From Morganella morganii_D (GTDB lineage: Bacteria; Pseudomonadota; Gammaproteobacteria; Enterobacterales; Enterobacteriaceae): a stretch of 64,000 bases of DNA. Each line of letters opens with the position of its first letter. Position 1 is the stretch's first letter. Location of the stretch: contig CP173058.1 of assembly GCA_044772875.1 (NCBI GenBank), forward strand, positions 1,736,001 through 1,800,000, given 5' to 3'. Under the pieces are notes generated by a model that was not told the origin of the DNA, did not search any database, and worked only from the letters and a program-made list of their open reading frames with translations. Of the stretch, positions 36,053-44,903 are shown piece after piece. The position numbers and the translations under genes were made by a program.

Positions 36053-37267
36053 TCAGTTCTGATATTTGCGCATTACCAGTGTGGCGTTAGTTCCGCCGAA
36101 GCCGAAACTGTTGGACATCACTGTGGTCAGTTCGCGTCCGGTTGGTTTGGTGATAATTGCCATTCCTTCCGCTTTCTCGTCGAGATTTTCCGCGTTAATG
36201 CTCGGCGCGATAAAGCCATGCTCCAGCATCAGCAGGCTGTAAATAGCCTCGTGAACACCTGCCGCACCCAGGGAGTGACCGGTCATGGCTTTGGTCGCTG
36301 ACAGCGCCGGTGTGTGGTCACCGAAAACTTCCCGGATCGCTTCCAGCTCTTTGGTATCACCAACCGGGGTAGACGTACCGTGGGTGTTGATGTAGTCAAC
36401 CGGGGTATCCAGACCGTGCATCGCCATCTGCATGCAACGGACCGCACCTTCACCTGACGGAGCAACCATGTCCGCACCGTCAGACGTCGCACCGTAGCCG
36501 ACCACTTCCGCGTAGATATGTGCACCGCGCGCCAGCGCGTGCTCCAGCTCTTCCACCACGACCATGCCGCCGCCGCCTGCAATCACGAAGCCGTCACGAC
36601 CCTGATCATAAGTACGGGATGCTTTGTCCGGTGTTTCGTTGTATTTGGTGGACAGTGCGCCCATCGCGTCAAATTCGCAGCTCATTTCCCAGCACAGTTC
36701 TTCACCGCCGCCGGCAAAAACCACATCCTGTTTACCCAGTTGGATCAGTTCCACCGCGTGGCCGATACAGTGTGCGGAAGTGGAGCAGGCAGAACTGATA
36801 GAGTAGTTCACGCCTTTGATTTTAAATGGTGTCGCTAAGTTTGCGGATACACCGGATGCCATAGCACGCGGCACCAGGTAAGGACCGACACCACGCAGAC
36901 CTTTGGCACGCATGCCGTCAGCCGCGATTGCCTGAGTGCGCGGGGAACCGCCGCCGGAACCGGCAACCACACCGGTACGGTAGTGAGACACCTGCTCTTC
37001 TGTCAGACCGGAGTCCGCAATGGCCTGCTCCATGGAAAGATAAGCATAGATAGATGCATCACTCATGAAACGGACAGTTTTACGATCAATAAGACCGGCA
37101 GTATCCAGTTTGACATTACCCCAAACCTGGCTGCGCATGCCGATCTCTTTAAATTCTTCTGAGAATGTGATCCCGGAACGACCTTCTCTCAAAGAAGCCA
37201 GTACTTCCTCCCGGTTATTACCGATACTTGAGATAATCCCCAGACCAGTGATTACTGCACGCTTCAT
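36053..37267 (-). CDS. fabB: beta-ketoacyl-ACP synthase I FabB
   Basis: Chain-elongating condensing enzyme of fatty-acid synthesis, essential for unsaturated fatty acids. The catalytic triad is visible: C161 (SISSACSTSAHCIG), a histidine in YINTHGTSTPVGD and one in KAMTGHSLGAAG. The glycine-rich SNSFGFGGTNATLV lies at the C terminus. 404 residues, family length. Upstream are adjacent FabR-like and FadR-like operators, as in E. coli. Confidence 0.98.
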   Translation of the reverse strand: MKRAVITGLGIISSIGNNREEVLASLREGRSGITFSEEFKEIGMRSQVWGNVKLDTAGLIDRKTVRFMSDASIYAYLSMEQAIADSGLTEEQVSHYRTGVVAGSGGGSPRTQAIAADGMRAKGLRGVGPYLVPRAMASGVSANLATPFKIKGVNYSISSACSTSAHCIGHAVELIQLGKQDVVFAGGGEELCWEMSCEFDAMGALSTKYNETPDKASRTYDQGRDGFVIAGGGGMVVVEELEHALARGAHIYAEVVGYGATSDGADMVAPSGEGAVRCMQMAMHGLDTPVDYINTHGTSTPVGDTKELEAIREVFGDHTPALSATKAMTGHSLGAAGVHEAIYSLLMLEHGFIAPSINAENLDEKAEGMAIITKPTGRELTTVMSNSFGFGGTNATLVMRKYQN

Positions 37268-37314
37268 TCAATACCTCTGTCATTTTAAGTAGTACGGGAT
37301 TTTAGCGCTACTTT

Positions 37315-37332
37315 AGCTTACACATGTAAGCT
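37315..37332. promoter_or_regulatory. FabR-like operator of fabB
   Basis: AGCTTACACATGTAAGCT is an 18-base palindrome (8-base arms, 2-base centre) 47 bases before fabB. It has the form and place of the FabR repressor site that tunes unsaturated fatty-acid synthesis in E. coli. Confidence 0.7.
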
Positions 37333-37333
37333 G

Positions 37334-37350
37334 AACAAGTCCGATCAGAC
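37334..37350. promoter_or_regulatory. FadR-like activator site of fabB
   Basis: AACAAGTCCGATCAGAC matches the FadR consensus AACTGGTCCGACCAGTT in 12 of 17 positions and directly adjoins the FabR palindrome on its upstream side. In E. coli FadR activates fabB from this relative position. Confidence 0.6.
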
Positions 37351-37462
37351 GTTTTTTCGCATCTTTACACAGCGAAGTTGTGATATGTCACATCCTGCAT
37401 GGCAGTACAACGCAAAGCAGAGTAACATCAGGAAAAACCGAACAGAATCCTCAGGCCGTAAC

Positions 37463-39490
37463 GTGAAAAAAAACGCAATTGAAACTGCACATTTAACCTG
37501 GAATGAACAGGGTACACCTGTTTCGCAACATTTTGATGACGTCTATTTTTCGAACGACGACGGACTGGCGGAAACCCGCTATGTGTTTCTTAACGGAAAC
37601 GGTTTTCCGGACAGATTTGCACAGATGACCACTCCGGTCTGTACCGTGGCCGAAACCGGGTTTGGTACGGGACTTAATTTTCTCACTCTGTGGCAGAGCT
37701 TCCGCACGTTCCGTGCCGCCAATCCGGCACATCCCCTGAAACGTCTGCACTTTGTCAGCTTTGAAAAATTCCCGCTGACCGTAACTGATTTACAGGCCGC
37801 TCACCGGCACTGGCCTGAATTCGCGGATTTCTCCTTACAACTGTGCGCTCAGTGGCCGCTGCCGCTGCCCGGTTGTCACCGTATTCAGCTGTCAGGTGGT
37901 CAAATCACACTTGATTTATGGCTGGGTGATGTGAATGAATTACTGCCCTCTCTTACTCACGCACTGGACAACAAAATCGATGCCTGGTTTCTCGACGGTT
38001 TTGCGCCGTCCAAAAACCCGGATATGTGGCAGCAGTCCCTGTTTGATCTGATGGTGCGGTTTTCCCGTCCGGGGGGCACTTTTGCCACTTTTACGGCCGC
38101 CGGGTTTGTCCGCCGTGGTTTGCAGCAGGCCGGATTTGAAGTTGAACGCCGCAAAGGCTTTGCCCATAAACGGGAATGCCTTGCCGGGGTGAATTACTGT
38201 GAAGCGGCACCATCTGTAACACCGTGGTTTGATCGCCATCCGGCCACCACAAGGCAAAAAATTGCCATTGTCGGTGGTGGTATCGCCGGGGTACTCACTG
38301 CCCTCGCCCTTCTGCGCCGCGGCGCGGATGTTTCCTTATATTGTGCGGATAAGGCTTTAGCCCTCAATGCCTCCGGCAACCGCCAGGGTGCGCTTTATCC
38401 GCTGCTGACCGGACGGGATGACCCGCTTGAGCGCTTTTTTACTGCGGCATTTCCGTTTGCCCGCCGTACATATGATGCTCTGTCAGCACAAGACGTAAAA
38501 TACGACCATGACTGGTGCGGCGTGATCCAACTGATGTATCACGAAAAAAGCAGCAAAAAAATCAATAATATTTCATCCGCCGCATGGCCCGGCGGGATGG
38601 TGCAGCGGTTATCACGGGAACAGCTTTCTGCGCTTGCCGGGGCAGATGTGAATTTTGACGGCCTGCACTATCCGCAGGGCGGCTGGCTCTGCCCGCAGGA
38701 ACTGGTGCGTGATACCGCAGAACTGGCACAAAAAGAGGGATTACTCCTGCATTTCAACAGTGAAGTAAAAGAACTGATCCCCGCAGAACAGAGCTGGCAG
38801 CTCCGTTTTGCAGATAACAGCACGGCAGAAGCGGATGTGGTCGTACTGACAAACGGCCACTGCATCACTCAATTCCCGCAGACCACTCCGCTGCCGGTCA
38901 CCCCGGTACGCGGTCAGGTCAGCCATGTGCCATCAGTTCCTGCTATTGCCGGGCTGAAAAAAGTACTTTGTTATGAAGGCTATCTGACTCCTGTTAATCC
39001 GGCTGACGGCCTGCATTGCATTGGTGCCAGCCATCAGCGCAATGATGTGGGTACGGAATACCGCGAAGAGGAGCAAACTGCCAATAAGCAGCGGCTGCTC
39101 ACGTCCCTGCCTGATGTCAGCTGGCCGCAGAAGGTGGATATCAGCGCCGGAGAATCACGTCAGGGGATCCGCTGCACATTACGCGATCATCTGCCGTTGG
39201 CCGGAAATGTCCCTGACTTTGAAGAATTAACTGTGTGTTATGCGCATCTGAATGAGCAAAAAACCGCTCCGGAAACCGTATGCAGTGCCCCTCATCTGCC
39301 TCAGCTGTATCTGCTGGCAGCACTCGGCTCACGGGGATTATGCACCGCCCCGCTGGCTGCCGAGGTACTGGCGGCACAGATTTTCGGTGAGGCCCTGCCG
39401 CTGGATGATGAAACACTGGCAGCCATTCATCCCGCCCGTTTCCATGTCCGCAAATTGCTGAAAGGCCGTCCGCTGCCGCAAAAATCATAA
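37463..39490 (+). CDS. mnmC: bifunctional tRNA mnm5s2U34 biosynthesis protein MnmC
   Basis: Final two steps of wobble-uridine modification: the C-terminal FAD oxidase converts cmnm5s2U to nm5s2U, and the N-terminal SAM methyltransferase makes mnm5s2U. The methyltransferase motif AETGFGTGLNFLTLW lies near residue 60; the FAD motif IAIVGGGIAGVLTALALLRRG lies near 254. The GTG at 37463 is chosen over ATG 37385: AGG stands 9 bases before it and the resulting N terminus aligns without gaps to E. coli MnmC. The longer frame would enter the fabB control region. Confidence 0.93.
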   Translation: MKKNAIETAHLTWNEQGTPVSQHFDDVYFSNDDGLAETRYVFLNGNGFPDRFAQMTTPVCTVAETGFGTGLNFLTLWQSFRTFRAANPAHPLKRLHFVSFEKFPLTVTDLQAAHRHWPEFADFSLQLCAQWPLPLPGCHRIQLSGGQITLDLWLGDVNELLPSLTHALDNKIDAWFLDGFAPSKNPDMWQQSLFDLMVRFSRPGGTFATFTAAGFVRRGLQQAGFEVERRKGFAHKRECLAGVNYCEAAPSVTPWFDRHPATTRQKIAIVGGGIAGVLTALALLRRGADVSLYCADKALALNASGNRQGALYPLLTGRDDPLERFFTAAFPFARRTYDALSAQDVKYDHDWCGVIQLMYHEKSSKKINNISSAAWPGGMVQRLSREQLSALAGADVNFDGLHYPQGGWLCPQELVRDTAELAQKEGLLLHFNSEVKELIPAEQSWQLRFADNSTAEADVVVLTNGHCITQFPQTTPLPVTPVRGQVSHVPSVPAIAGLKKVLCYEGYLTPVNPADGLHCIGASHQRNDVGTEYREEEQTANKQRLLTSLPDVSWPQKVDISAGESRQGIRCTLRDHLPLAGNVPDFEELTVCYAHLNEQKTAPETVCSAPHLPQLYLLAALGSRGLCTAPLAAEVLAAQIFGEALPLDDETLAAIHPARFHVRKLLKGRPLPQKS

Positions 39491-39735
39491 TTCGCATCCG
39501 GCCGGCCACAGGGCTGGTCTTCATCACATTATTGATATTTTTTTCCGGTGGTGAAACGAAATATCCTCACCGGATGTTATTGATCACCGCCACAAACCGA
39601 GGTCATTTTGTGTTCGTTCTCACAAAAACCGGCGCAGTTCGCCTGTCAGCAGCAATTACTCTTTCCCAATGATCAATTTACAGAAAAGTCAGTGCGCCTA
39701 TACGCTTCATCCGGAAATAATAACCGGAGAAACTT

Positions 39736-40743
39736 ATGAAGAATAAAATAGTTATAGCCTTAACCTTTTCGCTGTTTTGTTTTACCTCTGCCTATGCAAA
39801 GAACAATAATATTCCCGATAATGCTGTTCATTACGACACGATCGCTGAGCAGGCGTATCAGAAATTCAAAACCGAAAAAGCCGGTAAAGTGGCGGACTAC
39901 ATTCCCGCACTGGCCAAATACAGCCCGGATAACTACGCCGTTGTTATTGCCACAGTCGACGGCAAAATCTACAGCGCCGGAGATAAAGATAAGCTGTTCC
40001 CGCTGGAATCCCTGTCAAAAGTCTTTACCCTCGCCCTGGTGATGAATCAGCAGGGTTCAGAAGTGGTTCTGGAAAAACTGGGGGCTAATGCCACCGGGTT
40101 GCCGTTTAACTCCGGCCTGGCGATTGAACTGCGTCCTGATCGTCCGCAGAACCCGCTGGTCAACGCCGGGGCTATCAGCGCCGTCAGTCTGATCAAGGCT
40201 AAAAACCCGGACGACCGCTGGCAGCAGATTATGGAAAACATGGAAGCTTACGCCGACACCAAACTGACGGTGAATGATGAAGTGTACCGCTCCGAATCCG
40301 AAACCAATCAGCACAACCAGGCACTGGCACGGCTGATGCAGTCTTACGGCATGTTATACGGCAATCCGGATGAGGCGGTTGATCTCTATACGCGCCAGTG
40401 TTCTGTGGATGCCACAACCGTTGATCTGGCTAAAATGGGAGCGGTGCTGGCTAATCAGGGTAAATCCCCGTACAACGGCAAACAACTGCTGAGCCCTGAA
40501 AATACCGGCAAAGTACTGGCTGAGATGGCAATTGCCGGGCTGTATGACGGTTCCGGCACCTGGTTGTATCAGGTCGGTATTCCGGCGAAAAGTGGGGTCG
40601 GCGGCGGTATTCTGGCCGTGGTTCCGGGTAAATACGCCGTCGCTGTATATTCCCCGCCTCTGGACAAAGCGGGCAACAGTGTCAGGGCACAGGCTGCTAT
40701 CAGCTATATTGCTCAGGAAACCGGCGCTGATTTGTACAAATAA
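39736..40743 (+). CDS. glsA: exported serine-dependent glutaminase
   Basis: Deaminates glutamine to glutamate and ammonia. The beta-lactamase-like glutaminase fold has the catalytic S-x-x-K at S92-K95 (PLESLSKVFTLAL), with NPLVNAGAI, ESETNQHNQALARLM and the C-terminal KSGVGGGILAVVPG all conserved. Unlike the cytoplasmic E. coli enzyme it begins with a Sec signal peptide (cleavage expected after AYA, about residue 21), so it should act in the periplasm. 335 residues; GGAG precedes the ATG. It is inserted between mnmC and yfcL relative to E. coli. Confidence 0.9.
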   Translation: MKNKIVIALTFSLFCFTSAYAKNNNIPDNAVHYDTIAEQAYQKFKTEKAGKVADYIPALAKYSPDNYAVVIATVDGKIYSAGDKDKLFPLESLSKVFTLALVMNQQGSEVVLEKLGANATGLPFNSGLAIELRPDRPQNPLVNAGAISAVSLIKAKNPDDRWQQIMENMEAYADTKLTVNDEVYRSESETNQHNQALARLMQSYGMLYGNPDEAVDLYTRQCSVDATTVDLAKMGAVLANQGKSPYNGKQLLSPENTGKVLAEMAIAGLYDGSGTWLYQVGIPAKSGVGGGILAVVPGKYAVAVYSPPLDKAGNSVRAQAAISYIAQETGADLYK

Positions 40744-40757
40744 TATTACATAAAAAA

Positions 40758-40785
40758 GGATCATCGGCATTGCTGCTGATGATCC
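40758..40785. terminator. terminator hairpin between glutaminase gene and the convergent small membrane gene
   Basis: A 12-bp stem (GGATCATCGGCA with TGCTGATGATCC, one G-T pair) and a 4-base loop. A T run follows on the minus strand, so it mainly serves the convergent gene, and it can also stop the glutaminase transcript. Confidence 0.75.
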
Positions 40786-40838
40786 GTGATCGTTTCTTCT
40801 TTATATTTATCAGTCCGCGTGATGCGATCCTGTTTCTG

Positions 40839-41102
40839 TCAGGCGTTCAGGGCAACCACGCTTTTCGCACATTTATCCTCTGGACGGTACAGCGAATCTA
40901 ATTCCCGTTTGGCATTAAAAATTATTAACCCGGTAAATAAAATCATACCGATGGAAGGGACTGCTCTTTCGATGACGCTCATTCCGTCAAGTTTAAACCA
41001 GAAAGAAAATAACAGTGCCAGCAAAACCACCGCAGCAACCGCTATCTTGGTGTAAATAGTCACAGCCTGTTGTGCTGTGTTTTTCGGTTGTAATTCAAAC
41101 AT
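40839..41102 (-). CDS. small inner-membrane protein of unknown function
   Basis: 87 residues with two hydrophobic helices (about 17-38 and 46-66, YTKIAVAAVVLLALLFSFWF and AVPSIGMILFTGLIIFNA) and a charged C terminus. ATG 41102 is chosen because AGG lies 8 bases upstream; the 26 extra codons upstream have no ribosome site. I do not recognise the family. It has its own terminator and no operon partner. Confidence 0.65.
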   Translation of the reverse strand: MFELQPKNTAQQAVTIYTKIAVAAVVLLALLFSFWFKLDGMSVIERAVPSIGMILFTGLIIFNAKRELDSLYRPEDKCAKSVVALNA

Positions 41103-41420
41103 AATCAATACCTGTGTTTTGTGGGGACAGACACATTCTGACACAAAAAATGTTAATATCAAGTTAAATATTAATGCCAATTATTCAACATGTGCACGTA
41201 GTTGTTGACTTTTTTGCAACATGTCGGCTGCTATCCCTGAAAAATAGCCACACTTTTAGCGCGGAACACAGTGTTAAAAATCAATCTGTCAGATGAAAAA
41301 ATCCATGCCGGAGACATAGAAAACGGCATTATTTTCGCCGTTAATCTGACAATCACAAGATATTTTATTATTATCTATTCATGATTTAATAATTGATTAT
41401 TTAATCTTCCATAAATAAAA
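41103..41420. other. gene-free spacer upstream of the small membrane gene
   Basis: About 318 AT-rich bases with no credible open frame. It should contain the promoter of the minus-strand gene ending at 40839. No operators or RNA genes are recognisable. Confidence 0.4.
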
Positions 41421-41446
41421 AAAGGCCGCATATTAGTGCGACCTTT
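41414..41446 (-). terminator. rho-independent terminator of the acetyltransferase/yfcL/epmC group
   Basis: Read on the minus strand, the stem AAAGG-x-CGCA / TGCG-x-CCTTT (41421-41446, one mismatch) is followed by a run of seven T. It lies 29 bases past the end of the broken acetyltransferase gene. Confidence 0.75.
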
Positions 41447-41474
41447 CTCAGTTAACTGCTGTATTTTACTTTTT

Positions 41475-41992
41475 TCAGAAAAACCGGTAAATCATGGCAC
41501 AACGATCACCGAACTGTAGCCCGTATTCTGCCTCTTTCAGCATAATAGCCTCAAGTGCCGGTGCACGGGAAACATCACACACTTCAAAACCAAGATGCTC
41601 ATAATAAGGGCGGTTCCAGGCCACATCACGGAATGTAGTTAGTGTAACCGCCGCGCAACCGCCACATTCTGTACCCGCTCAATCAGCTGACGCCCCAGCC
41701 CCCGGCGCTGATGCGCCGCAGAGACAGAAAGCTCATCAATATGCAGCCCGGTACCGAAATTAGAGACAAGCACAAATCCGGCCGGTTGATCCTGACTGTC
41801 CGCCGCCACCCACGCATTGCCGTCGGCGATAAAATTGCGGAATGCCGTTTCGGAATGACCTTCACTGCGGGCTATCCACTCATACCCCGGTACCGTCACA
41901 AATAACGCTCCGGCAGAGTATTCCACTTCCGGTAACAATGCGGCATCCGCCGGGCGGGCCTGGCGGATGCGGTATTGCGGTTTATCTGTCAT
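41475..41992 (-). pseudogene. GNAT acetyltransferase gene with a frameshift
   Basis: The first frame (41992 to 41639, 117 residues) is a GNAT-family N-terminus (RQARPADAALLPEVE) through the acetyl-CoA motif HQRRGLGRQLIERVQNVAVA, then stops. A shift of one base near 41650 restores the expected continuation AVTLTTFRDVAWNRPYYEHLGFEVCDVSRAPALEAIMLKEAEYGLQFGDRCAMIYRFF, ending at a stop at 41475. Together they make one complete GNAT protein of about 172 residues. Either the gene is broken, one base was lost in the assembly, or frameshifting occurs. It overlaps the yfcL start by 4 bases. Confidence 0.8.
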
Positions 41993-42270
41993 TCCTGCTC
42001 CTGCGCGGTTTTCAGCAGGCGCTGCCAGGTTTCCAGTACCAGCACCTGGTCCGGTGGTGTCAGCTCTCCGGCTTTGATTGCCTGACGGATGCTCTCCTCC
42101 ACCAGGTTGTGAAGGGCCTCAACAGAGTGATCACCAGCCTGTTCCAGTTCTGCCACCGCGAGGGTCAGATGGCCCTGCAAATAACCGCCTGCAAACAGTT
42201 CGTCATCTGTGGCATGTTCGACCATGTCATCAATCTGGGCGAGGATACGCGTTTCATAATCCGCAAGCAT
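41989..42270 (-). CDS. yfcL: YfcL family protein
   Basis: A 93-residue acidic protein that aligns end to end with E. coli YfcL (xxADYETRILAQIDDMVEHATDDELFAGGYLQGHLTLAVAELE). No function is established. It lies between epmC and the acetyltransferase gene on the same strand, the E. coli order for the first two, and overlaps the latter by 4 bases. Confidence 0.92.
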   Translation of the reverse strand: MLADYETRILAQIDDMVEHATDDELFAGGYLQGHLTLAVAELEQAGDHSVEALHNLVEESIRQAIKAGELTPPDQVLVLETWQRLLKTAQEQE

Positions 42271-42306
42271 GTTTGTTCCTTAAAGTTCAGTCACCGGAAT
42301 CGTTTA

Positions 42307-42858
42307 TCAGGCAAACGGATCTTCCGGCCATGGAAATTGGTCCGCAGTCAGCGGTGGCGTATTGTAAAACGATTGCAGGGCATTAATAAACCTTGCTGCA
42401 CGAGGGGGTATTGAGTTCTGCGCCAGATATTCCATCACCTGCCCGTGGACAACACGCCGGAATTTGACGCGATCAGGCTCGAAATCGCCGTCAAGATTGT
42501 CACAACTGACGTTAAACGGATAACCTGCTGCCTGACAAAATAACCAGTCCAGTGCCTGCGGTTTTATTTCCGCCACTTCAAATTCTGACTGCGTTTGTGC
42601 ATCCCGGCCATCCGGGCAGTACCAGTAACCAAAATCCACCAGTTTTCTGCGCTCTTTCCCGGCAATACACCAGTGAGATATCTCATGGATAGCACTGGCA
42701 TAAAAGCCGTGAGCAAACACGATGCGGTTATAAGGGGCTTCATCATCTGCGGGCAGATAAATCGGCTCATCGTCGCCTTTAATCAGACGGGTATTGAAAT
42801 CAGCAAAAAATTCGTTATCAAAAATCTCAATTAACTGCTGATATTGATGTGTACACAT
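42307..42858 (-). CDS. epmC: elongation factor P hydroxylase EpmC
   Basis: Hydroxylates the beta-lysyl-modified lysine of elongation factor P. The 183-residue protein is nearly co-linear with E. coli EpmC (YfcM), including HGFYASAIHEISHWCIAGKERRKLVDFGYWYCPDGRDAQTQ, where the HExxH-like HEISH metal-binding motif is visible. It ends FPWPEDPFA. Only the hydroxylase is in this window; EpmA, EpmB and Efp lie elsewhere. Confidence 0.93.
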   Translation of the reverse strand: MCTHQYQQLIEIFDNEFFADFNTRLIKGDDEPIYLPADDEAPYNRIVFAHGFYASAIHEISHWCIAGKERRKLVDFGYWYCPDGRDAQTQSEFEVAEIKPQALDWLFCQAAGYPFNVSCDNLDGDFEPDRVKFRRVVHGQVMEYLAQNSIPPRAARFINALQSFYNTPPLTADQFPWPEDPFA

Positions 42859-42882
42859 TGATTATATGAACCACTAATAAAA

Positions 42883-43683
42883 TTAAAAAAGCTGAGACAG
42901 CCACGTACTGATAGTATCGCCGTGATTGTCATAAATCAGTTTGATGCTCATCAGGAAAGAGACAGTTACCAGCATCGGACGGATCAGTTTTTGTCCGCGG
43001 CTCAGTACCATACGGGCACCGAGTCGTGCGCCGATAAGTTGTCCGCCCAGCATGGCAAAGCCCATCAGCCAGATAACATGGCCGCTGAAAATAAAGAAGG
43101 AGAGTGAACCGACGTTGGAAGCAAAGTTCAGCACTTTGGCATGTGCCGTGGCTTTGGCAAGATTAAAACCAGCCAGTGTCACATAAGCCAGCGCATAAAA
43201 AGAGCCGGCACCCGGCCCGAAAACACCGTCATAAAAACCGATCCCGATACCGGCGGTACAGCCGAATGCAAACGGCATCAGGCGCTGTTTCTGGTCGGCG
43301 GCACCAATGGAAGGCGTCAGCAGGAAATAGAGGCCGATGGCAATGACCAGCAGCGGCAACAACTGGCGGAGGAATTCCGGATTCACAAACTGTACCAGTC
43401 CGGAACCGATAACGGCGCCAATCAGCGTCATCACTATCGGAACCCGTTGCCCGGCAAGATCCACCGCTTTGCGCCGGACAAAATAGAAACTGGCAGAGAA
43501 AGAGCCGCCGACCGCCTGCAATTTGTTGGTCGCCAGAGCCTGTACCGGTGGTACACCGACGGCCAGCAGCGCCGGGATCGTCAGTAATCCGCCGCCACCG
43601 GCGATTGCATCAATAAACCCGGCAATCAGAGCAACAAAAAACAGCAATACATAGATTTCAACACCAAACTGAAACCATTCCAT
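42883..43683 (-). CDS. yfcA: TSUP/TauE-SafE family permease YfcA
   Basis: A 266-residue inner-membrane protein with about eight helices in two halves and the conserved GFIDAIAGGGGLLTIPALL and GFYDGVFGPGAGSFYALAYV motifs typical of sulfite/organosulfonate exporters of the TSUP family. The substrate is unknown. It lies between aroC and epmC; the E. coli neighbour mepA is missing here. Confidence 0.92.
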   Translation of the reverse strand: MEWFQFGVEIYVLLFFVALIAGFIDAIAGGGGLLTIPALLAVGVPPVQALATNKLQAVGGSFSASFYFVRRKAVDLAGQRVPIVMTLIGAVIGSGLVQFVNPEFLRQLLPLLVIAIGLYFLLTPSIGAADQKQRLMPFAFGCTAGIGIGFYDGVFGPGAGSFYALAYVTLAGFNLAKATAHAKVLNFASNVGSLSFFIFSGHVIWLMGFAMLGGQLIGARLGARMVLSRGQKLIRPMLVTVSFLMSIKLIYDNHGDTISTWLSQLF

Positions 43684-43698
43684 TTTTTACCTGCCAAT

Positions 43699-43722
43699 AA
43701 AATCCCGGGCACCATCCCCGGA
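43699..43722 (-). terminator. terminator hairpin after aroC
   Basis: Minus-strand stem TCCGGG / CCCGGGA with one bulge and a TTTTATT tail, located in the 52-base gap between aroC and yfcA. Confidence 0.45.
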
Positions 43723-43735
43723 ACATCTGTTTAAA

Positions 43736-44824
43736 TCATGACCAGGCCGGTAACGGCGGCGTGACATCCGCACATTGTCCGCGGTGACGCAGAAGGTGAT
43801 CGAGCAGCACAATCGCTGTCATCGCTTCGGCAATCGGCACAGCACGTATCCCGACACAGGGGTCATGACGCCCTTTGGTGATCATAGTCACCTCTTCGCC
43901 CTGCCGGTTCAGCGTATTACCGGGAACGGTAATCGATGATGTCGGTTTCAGGGCAATATGTGCGATGATTGGCTGGCCGCTGCTGATGCCGCCGAGAATG
44001 CCGCCTGCGTGATTGCCGGTAAAGCCGGTCTGATAAATTTCATCACGGTTTTCGCTGCCTTTGAGGTTAACCACGCCGAATCCGTCCCCGATTTCGACGC
44101 CTTTTACCGCGTTGATACTCATCAGCGCATGTGCCAGATCAGCATCCAGACGATCAAATACCGGTTCACCCAGACCCGCCGGGACGTTTTCCGCCACTAT
44201 CGTGACTTTCGCACCGATGGAATCTCCCTCTTTTTTCAGGCCGCGCAGTAATTCGTCCAGCGCATCCAGCTGACGTTCATCAGGACAGAAAAACGGATTT
44301 TGCTCCGCCAGCGCCCAGTCGCGGATATCACATTTTATATCCCCCATCTGAGTCAGACAGGCCCGGACGGTCACGCCGAATTTTTTATGCAGGTACTTTT
44401 TGGCGATGGCACCGGCCGCCACGCGCATCGCCGTTTCACGGGCTGATGAGCGGCCGCCGCCGCGGTAATCACGAAAGCCGTACTTCTGCTCATAGGTGTA
44501 ATCCGCGTGCCCGGGCCGGAAGAGATCTTTGATGGCGCCGTAATCCTGTGAGCGCTGATCGGTATTTTCAATCAGCAACCCGATACTGGTTCCGGTGGTT
44601 TTTCCTTCAAATACCCCTGACAGAATTCTCACCTGATCCGGTTCACGGCGCTGTGTGGTATAGCGTGATGTGCCCGGCCGGCGGCGGTCGAGATCCGCCT
44701 GCATATCGGCCTCTGTCAGCGCCAGTCCCGGCGGTACGCCGTCAACAATACAACCCAGCGCCGGGCCATGTGATTCACCAAAGGTGGTTACGCGAAAAAG
44801 TTCGCCGATACTGTTTCCGGCCAT
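43736..44824 (-). CDS. aroC: chorismate synthase AroC
   Basis: Last step of the shikimate pathway, converting EPSP to chorismate with reduced FMN. Family signatures are GESHGPALGCIVDGVPPG near the N terminus, SSARETAMRVAAGAIAKKYL in the middle and GRHDPCVGIRAVPIAEAM near the C terminus. 362 residues, full length. It lies 79 bases downstream of prmB on the same strand, as in E. coli. Confidence 0.98.
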   Translation of the reverse strand: MAGNSIGELFRVTTFGESHGPALGCIVDGVPPGLALTEADMQADLDRRRPGTSRYTTQRREPDQVRILSGVFEGKTTGTSIGLLIENTDQRSQDYGAIKDLFRPGHADYTYEQKYGFRDYRGGGRSSARETAMRVAAGAIAKKYLHKKFGVTVRACLTQMGDIKCDIRDWALAEQNPFFCPDERQLDALDELLRGLKKEGDSIGAKVTIVAENVPAGLGEPVFDRLDADLAHALMSINAVKGVEIGDGFGVVNLKGSENRDEIYQTGFTGNHAGGILGGISSGQPIIAHIALKPTSSITVPGNTLNRQGEEVTMITKGRHDPCVGIRAVPIAEAMTAIVLLDHLLRHRGQCADVTPPLPAWS

Positions 44825-44903
44825 CGTGTTTTCCTGTCTCTGATTGTGTGCAAGTGAATGGTTTTAACCTGTTTTTATGCTTCTATTCCTACAGGATGAA
44901 CGG

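Noticed and set aside
39491..39735. Possible terminator hairpins between mnmC and the glutaminase gene
   Set aside because: A CCGGCC/GGCTGG stem is present but short and without a T run; a second stem near 39545 has its T run on the wrong side for mnmC.
42078..43587. Plus-strand open frames opposite yfcL, epmC and yfcA
   Set aside because: Shadows of real minus-strand genes with E. coli-like order and full conservation.
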